From: Gammaproteobacteria bacterium
GTDB taxonomy: Bacteria; Pseudomonadota; Gammaproteobacteria; Steroidobacterales; Steroidobacteraceae
Assembly: GCA_016707425.1 (NCBI GenBank)
Contig: JADJHU010000005.1
Location: 1-64,000 of the forward strand
DNA length: 64,000 nt
Reading direction: 5' to 3'
The translations under genes and the position numbers were made by a program. Positions 43,484 through 52,576 of the stretch are shown here, one piece after another. Below the pieces are notes generated by a model, which saw only the letters and a list, made by a program, of their open reading frames with translations, ran no database searches and was not told the origin of the DNA. How positions within the stretch are numbered: the stretch's first letter is position 1; the number at the start of each line of letters is the position of its first letter.

Positions 43484-44347
43484 GTGGCAAGGGCTGCACG
43501 GCAAGGCGTGGCTCATCCCGAAGCACCGGCGGTGTCGGCCGCGTCCGATACCGTGGTCGACGTGCGCGACGTGCACTATGGCGTTGCCGGGCGGTCGATC
43601 TTCTCCGGGCTCGACCTCACGGTGCGCCGGGGACGCATCACCGCCATCATGGGCCCGAGCGGCACCGGCAAGACCACGCTGCTGCGCCTCATCACCGGAC
43701 AGATCCAGGCGGGGCGTGGTGAGGTCCGTGTCTGGGGCGAGAATTTCTCCACGCTCGGCCTGCGGGAGATCTATCGTCTCCGTCGACGCATGGGGATGCT
43801 CTTCCAGAACGGCGCCCTGCTGACGGATCTGAGCGTCTTCGAAAACGTGGCTTTTCCCGTACGTGCGCACAGCGATCTGCCGGAGTCGCTGCTGCGGCGG
43901 CTCGTGCTCATGAAGCTGCAGGCGGTCGGGCTGCGGGGCGCGGCATCGCTGATGCCCACCGAGCTGTCCGGCGGCATGGCGCGGCGTGTGGCACTTGCCC
44001 GTGCCATCGTCATGGATCCGGAGCTCCTGATCTACGACGAGCCCTTCGTCGGCCTCGATCCGATCTCGCTCGGCGTCATCCTGCGACTCATCCGGCAGAT
44101 GAACGAGACGCTCGGCATCACGAGCATCGTCGTCTCCCACGACGTGAAGGAGCTCTCCGCCATTGCGCACGACAGCTACCTGCTCTCGCAGGGCGGCGTC
44201 GTCGCATCAGGTTCGCCCATGGAACTCGTGCAGAGCGGCTCCGAGATCGTGCGCCAGTTCATGTCGGGTGCGGCGGATGGTCCGGTGCCATTTCACTATC
44301 CGGCAGCCGACTACCGCGAGCAGCTGCTGGCGGAAGGTGGCCGGTGA
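43484..44347 (+). CDS. mlaF: Phospholipid ABC transporter ATP-binding protein MlaF
   Basis: The ATPase of the Mla system that keeps outer-membrane lipid asymmetry. Walker A MGPSGTGKTTLLRLI, Q-loop GMLFQNGALLTDLSVFENVA, signature TELSGGMARRVALARAI and Walker B ELLIYDEPFVGLDPIS are complete. The C-terminal extension (VPFHYPAADYREQL) matches MlaF, where it contacts a neighbouring subunit. GTG 43484 is the first in-frame start after the aldolase; GTG at about 43508 or 43532 is also possible. The stop overlaps mlaE. Confidence 0.94.
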   Translation: MARAARQGVAHPEAPAVSAASDTVVDVRDVHYGVAGRSIFSGLDLTVRRGRITAIMGPSGTGKTTLLRLITGQIQAGRGEVRVWGENFSTLGLREIYRLRRRMGMLFQNGALLTDLSVFENVAFPVRAHSDLPESLLRRLVLMKLQAVGLRGAASLMPTELSGGMARRVALARAIVMDPELLIYDEPFVGLDPISLGVILRLIRQMNETLGITSIVVSHDVKELSAIAHDSYLLSQGGVVASGSPMELVQSGSEIVRQFMSGAADGPVPFHYPAADYREQLLAEGGR

Positions 44348-45111
44348 GCCGCCGGTCGCTCGCGGAGTCCCCGCCGGCGGTGGCGCTGCGGCGCATCGGC
44401 GCGGTGGCGCTGTTTCTCGTGCGCATCCTCGGCCAGTGCCTGCCGGCGCTGCGCCAGCCGCAGCTGCTCGTGCGGCAGCTCTACAATGCGGGGGCCCGGT
44501 CGCTGGTCATCATCATGCTGAGCGGCCTGTTCGTCGGCATGGTGCTCGGGCTCCAGGGCTTCGATCTGCTGCAGCGCTTCGGCTCCGAGGATGCGCTGGG
44601 AGTGGCCGCGGCGCTCAGTCTCCTCAAGGAGCTCGGGCCGGTGGTGACTTCACTCCTCTTCGCCGGTCGTGCCGGTACCGCGCTTACCTCGGAGATCGGC
44701 CTCATGCGGGCCACCGACCAGCTGACGGCCATGCAGATGATGGCAGTCGATCCGATGCGTCGCGTGGTGGCACCCCGCTTCCTCGGCGGCGTGATCGCCA
44801 TGCCATTGCTCGCGGCGATCTTCAGCGGTCTCGGTCTCTTCGGCGCGCATCTGGTCGGCGTGCAGCTGATGGGTGTGGATGCGGGTTCCTTCTGGTCTCA
44901 GACCCAGGGGGCGGTCAAGCTCGAGGACGTGTCCGAGGGGATCACCAAGAGCCTCGTGTTCGGCGTGGCCGTGAGCCTGATCGCCGTCTACGAGGGTTAT
45001 CACGCCACGCCGACCGCGGAGGGCGTCGGGCTTGCCACCACGCGCACGGTGGTGGCCTCGTCAGTGCTGACGCTGCTGCTCGACTACGTGCTCACGGCGA
45101 TGTTTCTGTAG
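44344..45111 (+). CDS. mlaE: Phospholipid ABC transporter permease MlaE
   Basis: The inner-membrane permease of Mla, 255 residues, GTG start overlapping mlaF. VRQLYNAGARSLVIIMLSGL, then FVGMVLGLQGFDLL, LGPVVTSLLFAGRAGTALTS, EIGLMRATDQLTAMQMMAVD and PRFLGGVIAMPLLAAIF are the family core. SLVFGVAVSLIAVYEGYHA and the GVGLATTRTVVASSVLTLLL C-terminus follow. Five or six membrane helices. Confidence 0.95.
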   Translation: MSRRSLAESPPAVALRRIGAVALFLVRILGQCLPALRQPQLLVRQLYNAGARSLVIIMLSGLFVGMVLGLQGFDLLQRFGSEDALGVAAALSLLKELGPVVTSLLFAGRAGTALTSEIGLMRATDQLTAMQMMAVDPMRRVVAPRFLGGVIAMPLLAAIFSGLGLFGAHLVGVQLMGVDAGSFWSQTQGAVKLEDVSEGITKSLVFGVAVSLIAVYEGYHATPTAEGVGLATTRTVVASSVLTLLLDYVLTAMFL

Positions 45112-45125
45112 AGGGGTTTCGATTC

Positions 45126-45653
45126 ATGCGTACCACCCGATCGCTCGAGCTTGGTACCGGGCTCTTCGTGCTGCTCGGCTTCGCGGCGCTGTTCTTTCTC
45201 ACCACACAGCTGCCGGGCAGCGGACTGAAGCTCGGCCGGGAGTCCGGTTACCTCGTCACGGCGCGCTTCGACAACGTCGGGGATCTCAAGCCCGGCGCAC
45301 CGGTCAGCATGGCCGGCGTTTCCATCGGGCGTGTGGAGTCGATTGGCTACGACCCCCGCGTCTTCAAGGCCGTGGTCACGATGCGCATTCAGCCGCGGTT
45401 CAACGAGATTCCGGATGATAGCGATGCAGCGATCCAGACCCAGGGGCTGCTCGGCGGGAAGTTCATTGGCATTACGCCGGGGGGCTCCGAAACCTATCTG
45501 AAGGGCGGGGGTCAGATCGAGTTCACGCAGTCGGCGGTCGTGCTGGAGAATCTGGTGAACAAGTTCTTCGCCAACTTCGCACGCCGTGGCAGCGACGGCG
45601 ACAAGCCGCCGGCGACCGAAGCGCAGCAGCAGGACGGGAACGGGAGCAAGTGA
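45126..45653 (+). CDS. mlaD: Mla lipid-binding MCE-domain protein MlaD
   Basis: A periplasmic MCE-domain subunit forming the hexameric lipid channel. ATG 45126 follows GAGGGG. One N-terminal membrane helix (LGTGLFVLLGFAALFFLTT) is followed by the MCE domain (FDNVGDLKPGAPVSMAGVSI, GRVESIGYDP, IPDDSDAAIQTQGLLGGKFI). The C-terminal helix with LENLVNKFFANFA helps form the pore. 175 residues with a polar tail. Its TGA shares a base with the mlaC ATG. Confidence 0.95.
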   Translation: MRTTRSLELGTGLFVLLGFAALFFLTTQLPGSGLKLGRESGYLVTARFDNVGDLKPGAPVSMAGVSIGRVESIGYDPRVFKAVVTMRIQPRFNEIPDDSDAAIQTQGLLGGKFIGITPGGSETYLKGGGQIEFTQSAVVLENLVNKFFANFARRGSDGDKPPATEAQQQDGNGSK

Positions 45654-46363
45654 TGGATACGGCACGGAGCATTCTGATCGGTGTATTGCTGGCTTCCGGC
45701 GCGGGCTCACAGGCCGCGCTGGCGCAGGCATCCGCGGCGGCAGGCCCCACGGCGGCTCCTGCGAGCGCTGCGGGCCACGGTACGTCTGCGGTGGATGTCA
45801 GCGGCCCGGGCGAGCTCATCGAGAGCGCCGCAAACACCATGCTGGCCGAGCTCGATGCCCATCGCGCCGAGTACGGCAAGGAGCCGGCCAAAGTCCAGGC
45901 ACTCGTCGATCGGGTGCTGCTGCCGCATTTCGACGTGGACCGTGCCGCACGGCTCGTGCTCGGCCGCCACTGGCGTACTGCCTCGCCCGAGCAGCGCAAG
46001 CGCTTCATCGACGCCTTCTACAAGTCGCTGGTGGCAACCTACGGCGATGCACTGACGGAGTTCACGGGCGACCGCATCAAGGTCTTTCCGGCGAATGTGG
46101 AGGCGGGCGGCGAGCGCGCCACGGTGCGCACCGAGGTCAGGCGCGACGACGGCTCGCGCGTTCCCGTGAACTACAGCCTGCAACGCACGCCTGAAGGCTG
46201 GAAGGCATGGGATGTCACGATCGAAGGGATCAGCTACGTGAAGAGTTTTCGCGAAGACTTCGGTGCCGAGATCGACCAGAAGGGCCTCGACGCAGTGATC
46301 GCCCGTCTGGAACAGGAAGCTCGCAGCGGGCATGCGCGAAAACCCGCGGCGGCGACCCGCTGA
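45653..46363 (+). CDS. mlaC: Periplasmic phospholipid carrier MlaC
   Basis: MlaC carries phospholipid between MlaA-porin at the outer membrane and MlaFEDB. A signal peptide (ILIGVLLASGAGSQAALAQA) is followed by an Ala-rich linker, then VQALVDRVLLPHFDVDRAAR, LVLGRHWRTASPEQRKRFID, AFYKSLVATYGDAL, and IEGISYVKSFREDFGAEI near the end. 236 residues. ATG 45653 is used; a GTG three bases upstream is in the same frame. Confidence 0.93.
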   Translation: MDTARSILIGVLLASGAGSQAALAQASAAAGPTAAPASAAGHGTSAVDVSGPGELIESAANTMLAELDAHRAEYGKEPAKVQALVDRVLLPHFDVDRAARLVLGRHWRTASPEQRKRFIDAFYKSLVATYGDALTEFTGDRIKVFPANVEAGGERATVRTEVRRDDGSRVPVNYSLQRTPEGWKAWDVTIEGISYVKSFREDFGAEIDQKGLDAVIARLEQEARSGHARKPAAATR

Positions 46364-46377
46364 GGAGCCTGCCCGTC

Positions 46378-46707
46378 GTGCCGGCTGGCGCTGCCTCGCT
46401 GCCGCTGCTCGCCATCACCGAACAGGCTGACGGCGTGTTCCGGCTCAGTGGTCCGCTCACGTTCCCCTTCGTGCGTGCGGCCTGCACGGACGGTGTGCGG
46501 CGCCTCGCGGCCAGCGCGGCGCCCGTGCTCGAGCTCGATTGTCACGAGGTGGCCGAGGTCGACAGCGCGGGGCTCGCGCTGCTGGTCGAGTGGCTCGCCT
46601 GGGCACGCGCTTCCGGACGGCGCATGCGGATCTCCGGAACGCCGCAACACCTGCGCGAGCTCGCGGCGATCAGCGAGGTCGACGGGCTTCTGGCCGACGG
46701 CGTATAG
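46378..46707 (+). CDS. mlaB: STAS-domain protein MlaB
   Basis: A cytoplasmic STAS protein that activates MlaF. GTG 46378 has GAGGAG upstream and gives 109 residues. The STAS fold shows GVFRLSGPLTFPFVRAACTD, LELDCHEVAEVDSAGLALLV with the conserved Ser-Ala-Gly switch loop, and RRMRISGTPQHLRELAAISE. It ends the mlaFEDCB transcript, nine bases from the convergent mlaA stop. Confidence 0.88.
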   Translation: MPAGAASLPLLAITEQADGVFRLSGPLTFPFVRAACTDGVRRLAASAAPVLELDCHEVAEVDSAGLALLVEWLAWARASGRRMRISGTPQHLRELAAISEVDGLLADGV

Positions 46708-46716
46708 GCGCCGCTC

Positions 46717-47448
46717 TCAGTCGGCCGGCTCGTCCGGCGTCTCGAGGTCGTCGGATGATCCTTCGTCGCTCGCGCCATCGCGGATGAGATAGGCGCGGCG
46801 CTGCAGATAGGCGTTGCGCACGAAGGCATAGCGGTCGAAAGCGCGGTTCAGTATCTGCTCGGTGCCCAGCAGGCGGGCGCGCTGGTCGAGGAGTTTCACG
46901 CCGCGGAGACTCCAGCGCACCTTGTCCTCCTCAATGTAGTACACGGGGTCTGCCAGCTGATCGACCAGGTCCCCGAAACCGTCGCGCAGCGTCCGCGGAC
47001 CGAAGACAGGGATGACCAGGTAGGGCCCCGCATGGACGCCCCAGCGCCCGAGCGTCTGACCGAAGTCCTCGTCGTTGCGGTCGAGACCCGCATCCGTGGC
47101 CGGGTCCAGCAGCCCGCCGAAACCGAGTGTGGAGTTCAGCAGGAAGCGCCCAAGGTCGTGCGCAGCGGGGCGCGGCTTGCCCTGCAGCAGGTCGCTCAGG
47201 AAGACCACCGGCTGCTTGAGATTGCTGAAGAAGTTCGACACCCCGGTGCGCGCGACGCGCGGCACGACCCGCACATAGCCGCGGGCCACCGGTCGCGCGA
47301 TTGCACGGTCGAGCCTGTCGTTGACTGCGAAGCTCGCCCGGTTGAAGCGTTCGAAGGGATCGCGCGGGTCAGTGTGACGGCCTGCGGTGCTCGCGCAGCC
47401 GCAGAGGAGAAGTCCGAGGAACAGCATCGAGAAGGCTGCGGGACGCAT
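46717..47448 (-). CDS. mlaA: Outer-membrane lipoprotein MlaA (VacJ)
   Basis: MlaA removes mislocalised phospholipid from the outer leaflet. ATG 47448 gives MRPAAFSMLFLGLLLCGCAS with lipobox LCGC, so it is lipidated. DPRDPFERFNRASFAVNDRL, RVARTGVSNFFSNLKQPVVF, LSDLLQGKP, RFLLNSTLGFGGLLDPATDA and FGQTLGRWGVHAGPYLVIPV are the family core. An acidic tail (EGSSDDLETPDEPAD) ends it. 243 residues. It converges with mlaB, so all six Mla genes lie within 4 kb. Confidence 0.95.
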   Translation of the reverse strand: MRPAAFSMLFLGLLLCGCASTAGRHTDPRDPFERFNRASFAVNDRLDRAIARPVARGYVRVVPRVARTGVSNFFSNLKQPVVFLSDLLQGKPRPAAHDLGRFLLNSTLGFGGLLDPATDAGLDRNDEDFGQTLGRWGVHAGPYLVIPVFGPRTLRDGFGDLVDQLADPVYYIEEDKVRWSLRGVKLLDQRARLLGTEQILNRAFDRYAFVRNAYLQRRAYLIRDGASDEGSSDDLETPDEPAD

Positions 47449-47501
47449 GTGGGGGAGAATCCTCGCCGGGTGGTTCGCGGGCAATTCTAGCAGCAGCGGA
47501 C

Positions 47502-49049
47502 TCAGCGCCTGTCTGTAGCCGCATCGCGCGCGGCCGGCCGGCGACGGTCGGCTGCGAGAACCTCACGGATCTCGCTCAGGCGGGCACGGAAGCGTTCACG
47601 CTGCACGCTCGTCAGATTGGGCGCCGCGAGGGCGAGCTCCAGCTGACTGGTGGCGAGGGGCAGGTCACCGTTGGCGATGTGGTATTCGCTCATGTAGTAG
47701 TACGCATCGCCGGTATCGCCGGCGCTGCTGGCGGCGAGCGCTGTCAGGCGGATCTATTCGGGCATGGGCGGGACATTGTTGAAGAGATCCAGCAGCAACT
47801 CATGCGCCTCGCGGGCCCGCCCGGCGCTCATGAGCGCCTCGGCATAGCGCACGCTCAGCGGCACGTTGCGCGGGAAGAGCGCGAGTGCGTGCCGGAAGCT
47901 CGCGAGCGCAGCGTCCGTACGTCCTGCAGCCAGCAGGGCCTGCCCGAGGGTGGCATGCAGCAGGGTGAGTCCTTCGTGGCCGGCGACGAGGGGCTGCAGG
48001 ATGGCTGCAGCCGCTGCGCCGTCGCCGGCCCGCAGCCGCACGAGTGCTTCGCCGTAGCGATCGCCCAGCTCCGGATCGCCGCCGCCGCGCTTGCGCCGCG
48101 CGGCATAGTAGGGCTCGACATCCGCATCCTCTGCCGCGGCGATCACGCGCAGCCGCTCGCGGGCGAGGGGGAAGGTCTCGCTCTCGGGCTGCGGAGGCCG
48201 GCGCACCTGTGCCGCCCGGTTGCGCGACTCCGCGATGCGGTTCGCCGTCACCGGGTGAGTCTGAAAGAATTCAGGGACCTGCTGGCCGCCGAGCCCTGCG
48301 TGTCTGCCGAGCGTCTCGAAGAAGTCCGGCATCGCATTCACGTCGAAGCCCGCGGCGGCCAGATAGCCGATGCCGACGCGGTCCGCCTCATACTCGTTGG
48401 CGCGTGTGAAATTGATGCGCTGCTGGAGAGCCGTTCCCTGGGCAATCGCGATGCCGGCCTGGGCGGCGTCCGGGGTGCCGGTGGCCGCACCGATCAGGAT
48501 CGCGGCCAGGATGGCGGCGGCGGAGGCCAGACTCTGGCGCCCCTCGGCGCGGATCGAGCGGGCGATGTGCCGCTGGGTGACGTGGGCCATTTCGTGGGCG
48601 AGAACGCTCGCGAGCTCGGACTCGTTCGCTGCGGCGAGCACCAGACCGTGGTTCACGCCGATGAACCCGCCGGGCAGCGCGAACGCATTGATGCTCGGGT
48701 CACGCACGAAGAAGAACCGGAACCGGTCCCCGCCTTCCGGGACCTGGGCCGCGAGCCGCGAGCCAAGCGCCTGTAGATACTCGCTCGTCTCGGGGTCGTC
48801 GACGAGCCGGCCCTGATCGCGCAGTCCCCGCACGATCATGACACCGACGCGATACTCCTCGCCCTGGCTCAGCACGGCATCGGCCGGATTGCCCATGTCG
48901 GGCAGCTCGTTGGCCGACTGGGCAGCCGCCACCGTGGCGGCTGCAGTCAGCACCATGAGGGCGAATGCACGCACAGGTCGATGGAGTGGGTTTCGCGGCA
49001 ACCCGAGCTTGGACCGCGCAGGAGGCTTCGGGTTCAGCCGGGCGGGCAT
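47502..49049 (-). CDS. BepA-like M48 metalloprotease with TPRs, interrupted by an in-frame TAG
   Basis: A periplasmic M48 zinc protease with a TPR tail, as in BepA, which controls LptD/BAM assembly. An export signal (ALMVLTAAATVAAAQS) precedes the catalytic HEMAH at 152-156 and the third ligand region NEYEADRVGIGYLAAAGFD. LRALFP-type TPR repeats begin around residue 320. After NNVPPMPE a TAG (47754-47756) stops the frame. The same frame then continues IRLTALAASSAGDTGDAYYY, then MSEYHIANGDLPLATSQLEL and LTSVQRERFRARLSEI to 47502. Reading the TAG as Gln (CAG) gives the family sequence. The truncated 431-residue form keeps the protease but loses the last TPRs. Confidence 0.9.
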
Positions 49050-49063
49050 CGGGCGTCCGCTGC

Positions 49064-50542
49064 TCAGAGGACCTCCGAGGCGTAGTCCGCGAGGCGTGAA
49101 CGTTCGCCGCGGGCCAGTGTGATGTGCCCCGAGTGTGCCCAGCCACGGAAGCGGTTCACCACGTAGGTGAGCCCGGAGGTGGTCTCCGTGAGATAGGGCG
49201 TATCGATCTGGGCGATGTTCCCGAGGCAGACGAGCTTGGTGCCGGGGCCGGCACGGGTCACGAGCGTCTTCATCTGTTTGGGCGTGAGGTTCTGCGCCTC
49301 GTCCAGGATGACGTAGCGGTTGAGGAAGGTGCGACCGCGCATGAAGTTCAGGGAACGGATCTTGATGCGGCTGCGCAGCAGATCATTGGTGGCCGCGCGC
49401 CCCCAGTTGCCGCCTTCCTGGCTCTGGGTGAGGACCTCGAGATTGTCCATGAGCGCACCCATCCAGGGTTCCATCTTTTCTTCTTCCGTGCCCGGCAGGA
49501 AGCCGATGTCCTCGCCGAGCGGGATGGTCACGCGCGTCACGATGATTTCGGCGAAGCGCTTCGTCTCGAGGGTCTGCATCAGGCCCGCTGCCAGGGTGAG
49601 CAGCGTCTTGCCCGTGCCCGCCGCCCCGAGAACCGTGACGAAGTCGATCTCCGGGCGCATGAGCAGATTGAGCGCGAAATTCTGCTCGCGATTGCGGGCC
49701 GTGATGCCCCAGACACCGTGGCGCTCGCTGCGGTAGTCGCGCGCCAGCTCCAGGGTGGCGGTGTCGCCGTCGATGGAGCGCACGAAGGCCTCGATGCCCT
49801 CGGGGGCCTCCTCATACACGAACTGGTTCGGCTGCCACCGGGTGACCGCGGGGCCATGCACTTCGTACAGGGTGCGTTCGCCGTCCTTCCACGAGCGCAT
49901 CTCGCGGCCGTGTTTCTCCCAGAAGTCCGGTGGCAGGGCCGTCGCGCCGGTGACGAGGACGTCGGCGTCCTCGATCGTGCGGTCGCTGTAATAATCCTCG
50001 GCGTGTACGCCGATGATCGCTGCCTTGATGCGGAGATTGATGTCCTTGGAGACCAGCGTGACCCGTGACTTCGGATACAGCACCTGCAGGGCAAGCGTCT
50101 GCGAGAGGATGGCATCGTCGCTGCCATGGCCCGGGAGATAGTCCGGCAGCGCGCCAGAGAGCTGGCGGGTCTGAAAGAACAGCCGGCCTGAGGCCGTGCT
50201 TCCGCGGTGGTTGCCGCTCGCGGCGGCCGGCAGCGGCAGGCCACGATCGATCTCCTCCTTGGTGGCGCTGCGCATCAGGTCATCGAGGAAACGGCTCACC
50301 TGGCGCACGTTGCGTGAGGCTTCCGAGACACCCTTCTTGTTGGCGTCGAGCTCCTCGAGCACGACCATGGGGAGGTAGATGTCGTGTTCCTGGAAGCGGA
50401 AGATCGCGGTGGGGTCGTGCATCAGCACGTTCGTGTCGAGCACGAACAGCCGGTTGGTGCGGGCGCGGTCCGCGAGACTCGCGACCTGGGCGGACTCAGA
50501 GAGATTTCGCCGCTTCAAGGACTTCCTCCGCGTGGCCGGCAA
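49064..50542 (-). CDS. PIN-domain/PhoH-like ATPase
   Basis: A 492-residue protein of the PhoH2/YlaK type: an N-terminal PIN ribonuclease domain (RLFVLDTNVLMHDPTAIF, MVVLEELDANKKGVSE, DDAILSQTLALQ, VTLVSKDINLRIKA) and a C-terminal PhoH RNA-helicase-like ATPase. The ATPase part has Walker A LGAAGTGKTLLTLAAGL, TRVTIPLGEDIGFLPGTEEE, Walker B YVILDEAQNLTPKQMKTL and LVCLGNIAQIDTPYL. The acidic residues of the PIN site are kept. ATG 50542 overlaps the bcp gene by 47 bases. The true start may be somewhat later, near the conserved RLFVLDTN, but no better codon is visible. Confidence 0.93.
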   Translation of the reverse strand: MPATRRKSLKRRNLSESAQVASLADRARTNRLFVLDTNVLMHDPTAIFRFQEHDIYLPMVVLEELDANKKGVSEASRNVRQVSRFLDDLMRSATKEEIDRGLPLPAAASGNHRGSTASGRLFFQTRQLSGALPDYLPGHGSDDAILSQTLALQVLYPKSRVTLVSKDINLRIKAAIIGVHAEDYYSDRTIEDADVLVTGATALPPDFWEKHGREMRSWKDGERTLYEVHGPAVTRWQPNQFVYEEAPEGIEAFVRSIDGDTATLELARDYRSERHGVWGITARNREQNFALNLLMRPEIDFVTVLGAAGTGKTLLTLAAGLMQTLETKRFAEIIVTRVTIPLGEDIGFLPGTEEEKMEPWMGALMDNLEVLTQSQEGGNWGRAATNDLLRSRIKIRSLNFMRGRTFLNRYVILDEAQNLTPKQMKTLVTRAGPGTKLVCLGNIAQIDTPYLTETTSGLTYVVNRFRGWAHSGHITLARGERSRLADYASEVL

Positions 50543-50963
50543 CCTTCACCTTGCGCCACGCGCGCACGAGTGTGCCGGCCTCGTCGATCAGGAAGGTGCT
50601 TCGCTCGATGCCGCGCACCTTCCTGCCGTACATGTTCCTGTCCCGGATGACGTCGAAGAGCCGGCATAGCGTCTCGTCCTCGTCCGACAGCAGCTCGAAG
50701 CCGAGGTTCTCCTTCGAGCGGAACTTCTGGTGCGAGGCTGCGCTGTCGCGTGAGATGCCCACGACGCTCACGCCCGCCCGGCGGAACTCGCCGTGCAGAT
50801 CACGGAAGCTGCGCGCCTCGAGCGTGCAGCCGGAGGTCATGTCTCGCGGGTAGAAGTACAACACGAGCCTGCTGCCGCGTGCGTCAATGAGTTTCCAGGG
50901 GCGACCGTCCGCATCGGTGGCCGTGAAGGGCGGAACCCTGCTGCCGACTGCCACTGTGCTCAT
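50496..50963 (-). CDS. bcp: Peroxiredoxin of the Bcp/PrxQ family
   Basis: A thiol peroxidase. ATG 50963 starts MSTVAVGSRVPPFTATDADG. The peroxidatic Cys46 lies in YFYPRDMTSGCTLEARSF. The PrxQ resolving Cys, usually five residues later (CTxEACxF), is Arg here, so it behaves as a 1-Cys type or uses another thiol. VVGISRDSAASHQKFRSKEN, and GIERSTFLIDEAGTL follow. 155 residues. gcvR-bcp next to dapA is the E. coli arrangement. Confidence 0.93.
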   Translation of the reverse strand: MSTVAVGSRVPPFTATDADGRPWKLIDARGSRLVLYFYPRDMTSGCTLEARSFRDLHGEFRRAGVSVVGISRDSAASHQKFRSKENLGFELLSDEDETLCRLFDVIRDRNMYGRKVRGIERSTFLIDEAGTLVRAWRKVKVAGHAEEVLEAAKSL

Positions 50964-50997
50964 TCGTCCTCTCCGTCGAGGGCCCCGGCGGGAGGGG

Positions 50998-51528
50998 TCA
51001 GCTCTTGACCGGCTCCAGGATCGCATCGAGATTCAGCGAGTCGCAGAAGTCCATGAATTCCTCGCGCAGATGCGCCACGTGGATGCGGCTCGGCACGTTG
51101 ACGATCATCTGTACCGCGAACATCTGGGCGCCCGTGTGGGCTGCGGGGTAGGTGCGCGTGGACACTTCGGCGATGTCGATGCCGCGGCTCGAGAAGAAGC
51201 CGGAGAGACCCGCGACGATGCCGCTCTGGTCGAGACACACGACGTCGACGGAGTAGGGCAGCATGTCGCCGCGCGCTGCGCGGGGCTCGGTCCGCCTCAG
51301 GTGGATACTGAGCCCGGAGGTTTCAGCGAGCTTCTTGAGCTCGGTTTCGAGCTTGGCGAGCGAGTGCCAGTTGCCCGCGACCAGCAGCAGCATCGCGAAT
51401 TCCGAGCCGAGTGTGGCCATGCGGCTCTCCGAGATGCTGCCGCCACAATCGGAGATGACGCGCGTGAGCTCGTGGACCATGCCGGTCCGGTCGCTGCCGA
51501 TGGCCGAGACGGCGATGTGCTGCTTCAA
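50998..51528 (-). CDS. gcvR: GcvR-like double-ACT regulator
   Basis: GcvR-type proteins antagonise GcvA in control of the glycine cleavage system. Two ACT domains are visible: HIAVSAIGSDRTGMVHELTR with SDCGGSISESRMATLGSEFA, and SVDVVCLDQSGIVAGLSGFF with SSRGIDIAEVSTRTYPA. TTG 51528 (LKQHIAVSA) fits family N-termini. The ATG at 51732 would add 68 non-conserved residues that overlap the dapA start region. 176 residues. The neighbourhood with bcp supports the name; glycine regulation itself is not shown. Confidence 0.85.
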   Translation of the reverse strand: MKQHIAVSAIGSDRTGMVHELTRVISDCGGSISESRMATLGSEFAMLLLVAGNWHSLAKLETELKKLAETSGLSIHLRRTEPRAARGDMLPYSVDVVCLDQSGIVAGLSGFFSSRGIDIAEVSTRTYPAAHTGAQMFAVQMIVNVPSRIHVAHLREEFMDFCDSLNLDAILEPVKS

Positions 51529-51694
51529 TTCGGTCTGCCGGTGACGGAAGCACAAGTGTACCGGATGGAGGGGAGATGGGTGCCGGTTTCCAGGCCCTTG
51601 TGACGGCGCCTTCGGGAGTGCGGGAGCGGCCGACGTGCTTGCCTCGTGCTCGGGCAAGCCCGTAACATCGCGCGCTCCCTCGAAACGGTGTGCC

Positions 51695-52576
51695 ATGTTA
51701 TCCGGCAGTCTGGTTGCGCTCGCGACACCCATGGGGCCTGACGGGTCAATCGACGGTCAGGCATGGGCGAGGCTCATCGACTTCCATCTTGCGCACGGGA
51801 CGAGTGGCATCGTCGTCGGCGGTACCACGGGCGAGTCGGCGACGCTCACCGAGGTGGAGCTGCGCGAGCTCGTGGTCCGGGCGCAGGCGCAGGTCCGTGG
51901 TCGCGTCCCCGTGATCGCCGGCGCGGGCACGAGCAGCACGGCCACGACGGTCGAGCGGGTCCGCGCGCTCGGCGAGCTCGGGCCGGATGCGCTTCTCGTC
52001 GTCACGCCGGCCTACAATCGCCCGACGCAGGAAGGACTCTTTCGCCATTTCGCAGCGGCTGCAGGCGCTTCGCGGGTACCCCTGATCCTCTACAACGTGC
52101 CCTCGAGAACCGCCGTGGATCTGCTTCCGGCAACGGTTGCGCGGCTCGCGCAGCTCTCGCGCATCGTCGCGATCAAGGAGGCCGTGGCACAGACCGATCG
52201 TGTGCGCGAGCTCATTGCGGCCACCCCCGCCGGGTTTACGGTGCTGAGTGGCGACGATGCGACGGCCCGGGAGGCGGTGCTCGCCGGGGCACGGGGCGTC
52301 ATTTCAGTGACGGCCAACGTCGCCCCGCTGGCGATGGCGGACATGATCCGCGCTGCCCTGCGCGGCGAGCGCGAGCACGCCGGGCGCATCGACGTGCAGC
52401 TCGCGGCGTTGCACCGGGAACTGTTCATCGAGCCGAATCCCATTCCGGTGAAGTGGGCGCTGCAAGAGATGGGTCTCATCGGGCCGGGGATCCGCCTGCC
52501 GCTCACCGAGCTCTCGGCGGCTCACCAGGGTGCAGTGCACAAGGCCATGATACAGGCGGGAGTGAACCCGAAGTGA
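51695..52576 (+). CDS. dapA: 4-hydroxy-tetrahydrodipicolinate synthase
   Basis: The first committed enzyme of lysine/diaminopimelate synthesis, condensing pyruvate with aspartate semialdehyde. MLSGSLVALATPMGPDGSID, GTTGESATLTEVE and VVTPAYNRPTQEGLFRHF are diagnostic. Tyr133 in LILYNVPSRTAVDL and Lys161 in RIVAIKEAVAQTD form the active site. FTVLSGDDATAREAVLAGA and EPNPIPVKWALQEMGLI follow. 293 residues. A possible promoter (TTGCCT, 18 bases, TAACAT) precedes it at about 51639-51668. The stop overlaps the next gene. Confidence 0.96.
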   Translation: MLSGSLVALATPMGPDGSIDGQAWARLIDFHLAHGTSGIVVGGTTGESATLTEVELRELVVRAQAQVRGRVPVIAGAGTSSTATTVERVRALGELGPDALLVVTPAYNRPTQEGLFRHFAAAAGASRVPLILYNVPSRTAVDLLPATVARLAQLSRIVAIKEAVAQTDRVRELIAATPAGFTVLSGDDATAREAVLAGARGVISVTANVAPLAMADMIRAALRGEREHAGRIDVQLAALHRELFIEPNPIPVKWALQEMGLIGPGIRLPLTELSAAHQGAVHKAMIQAGVNPK

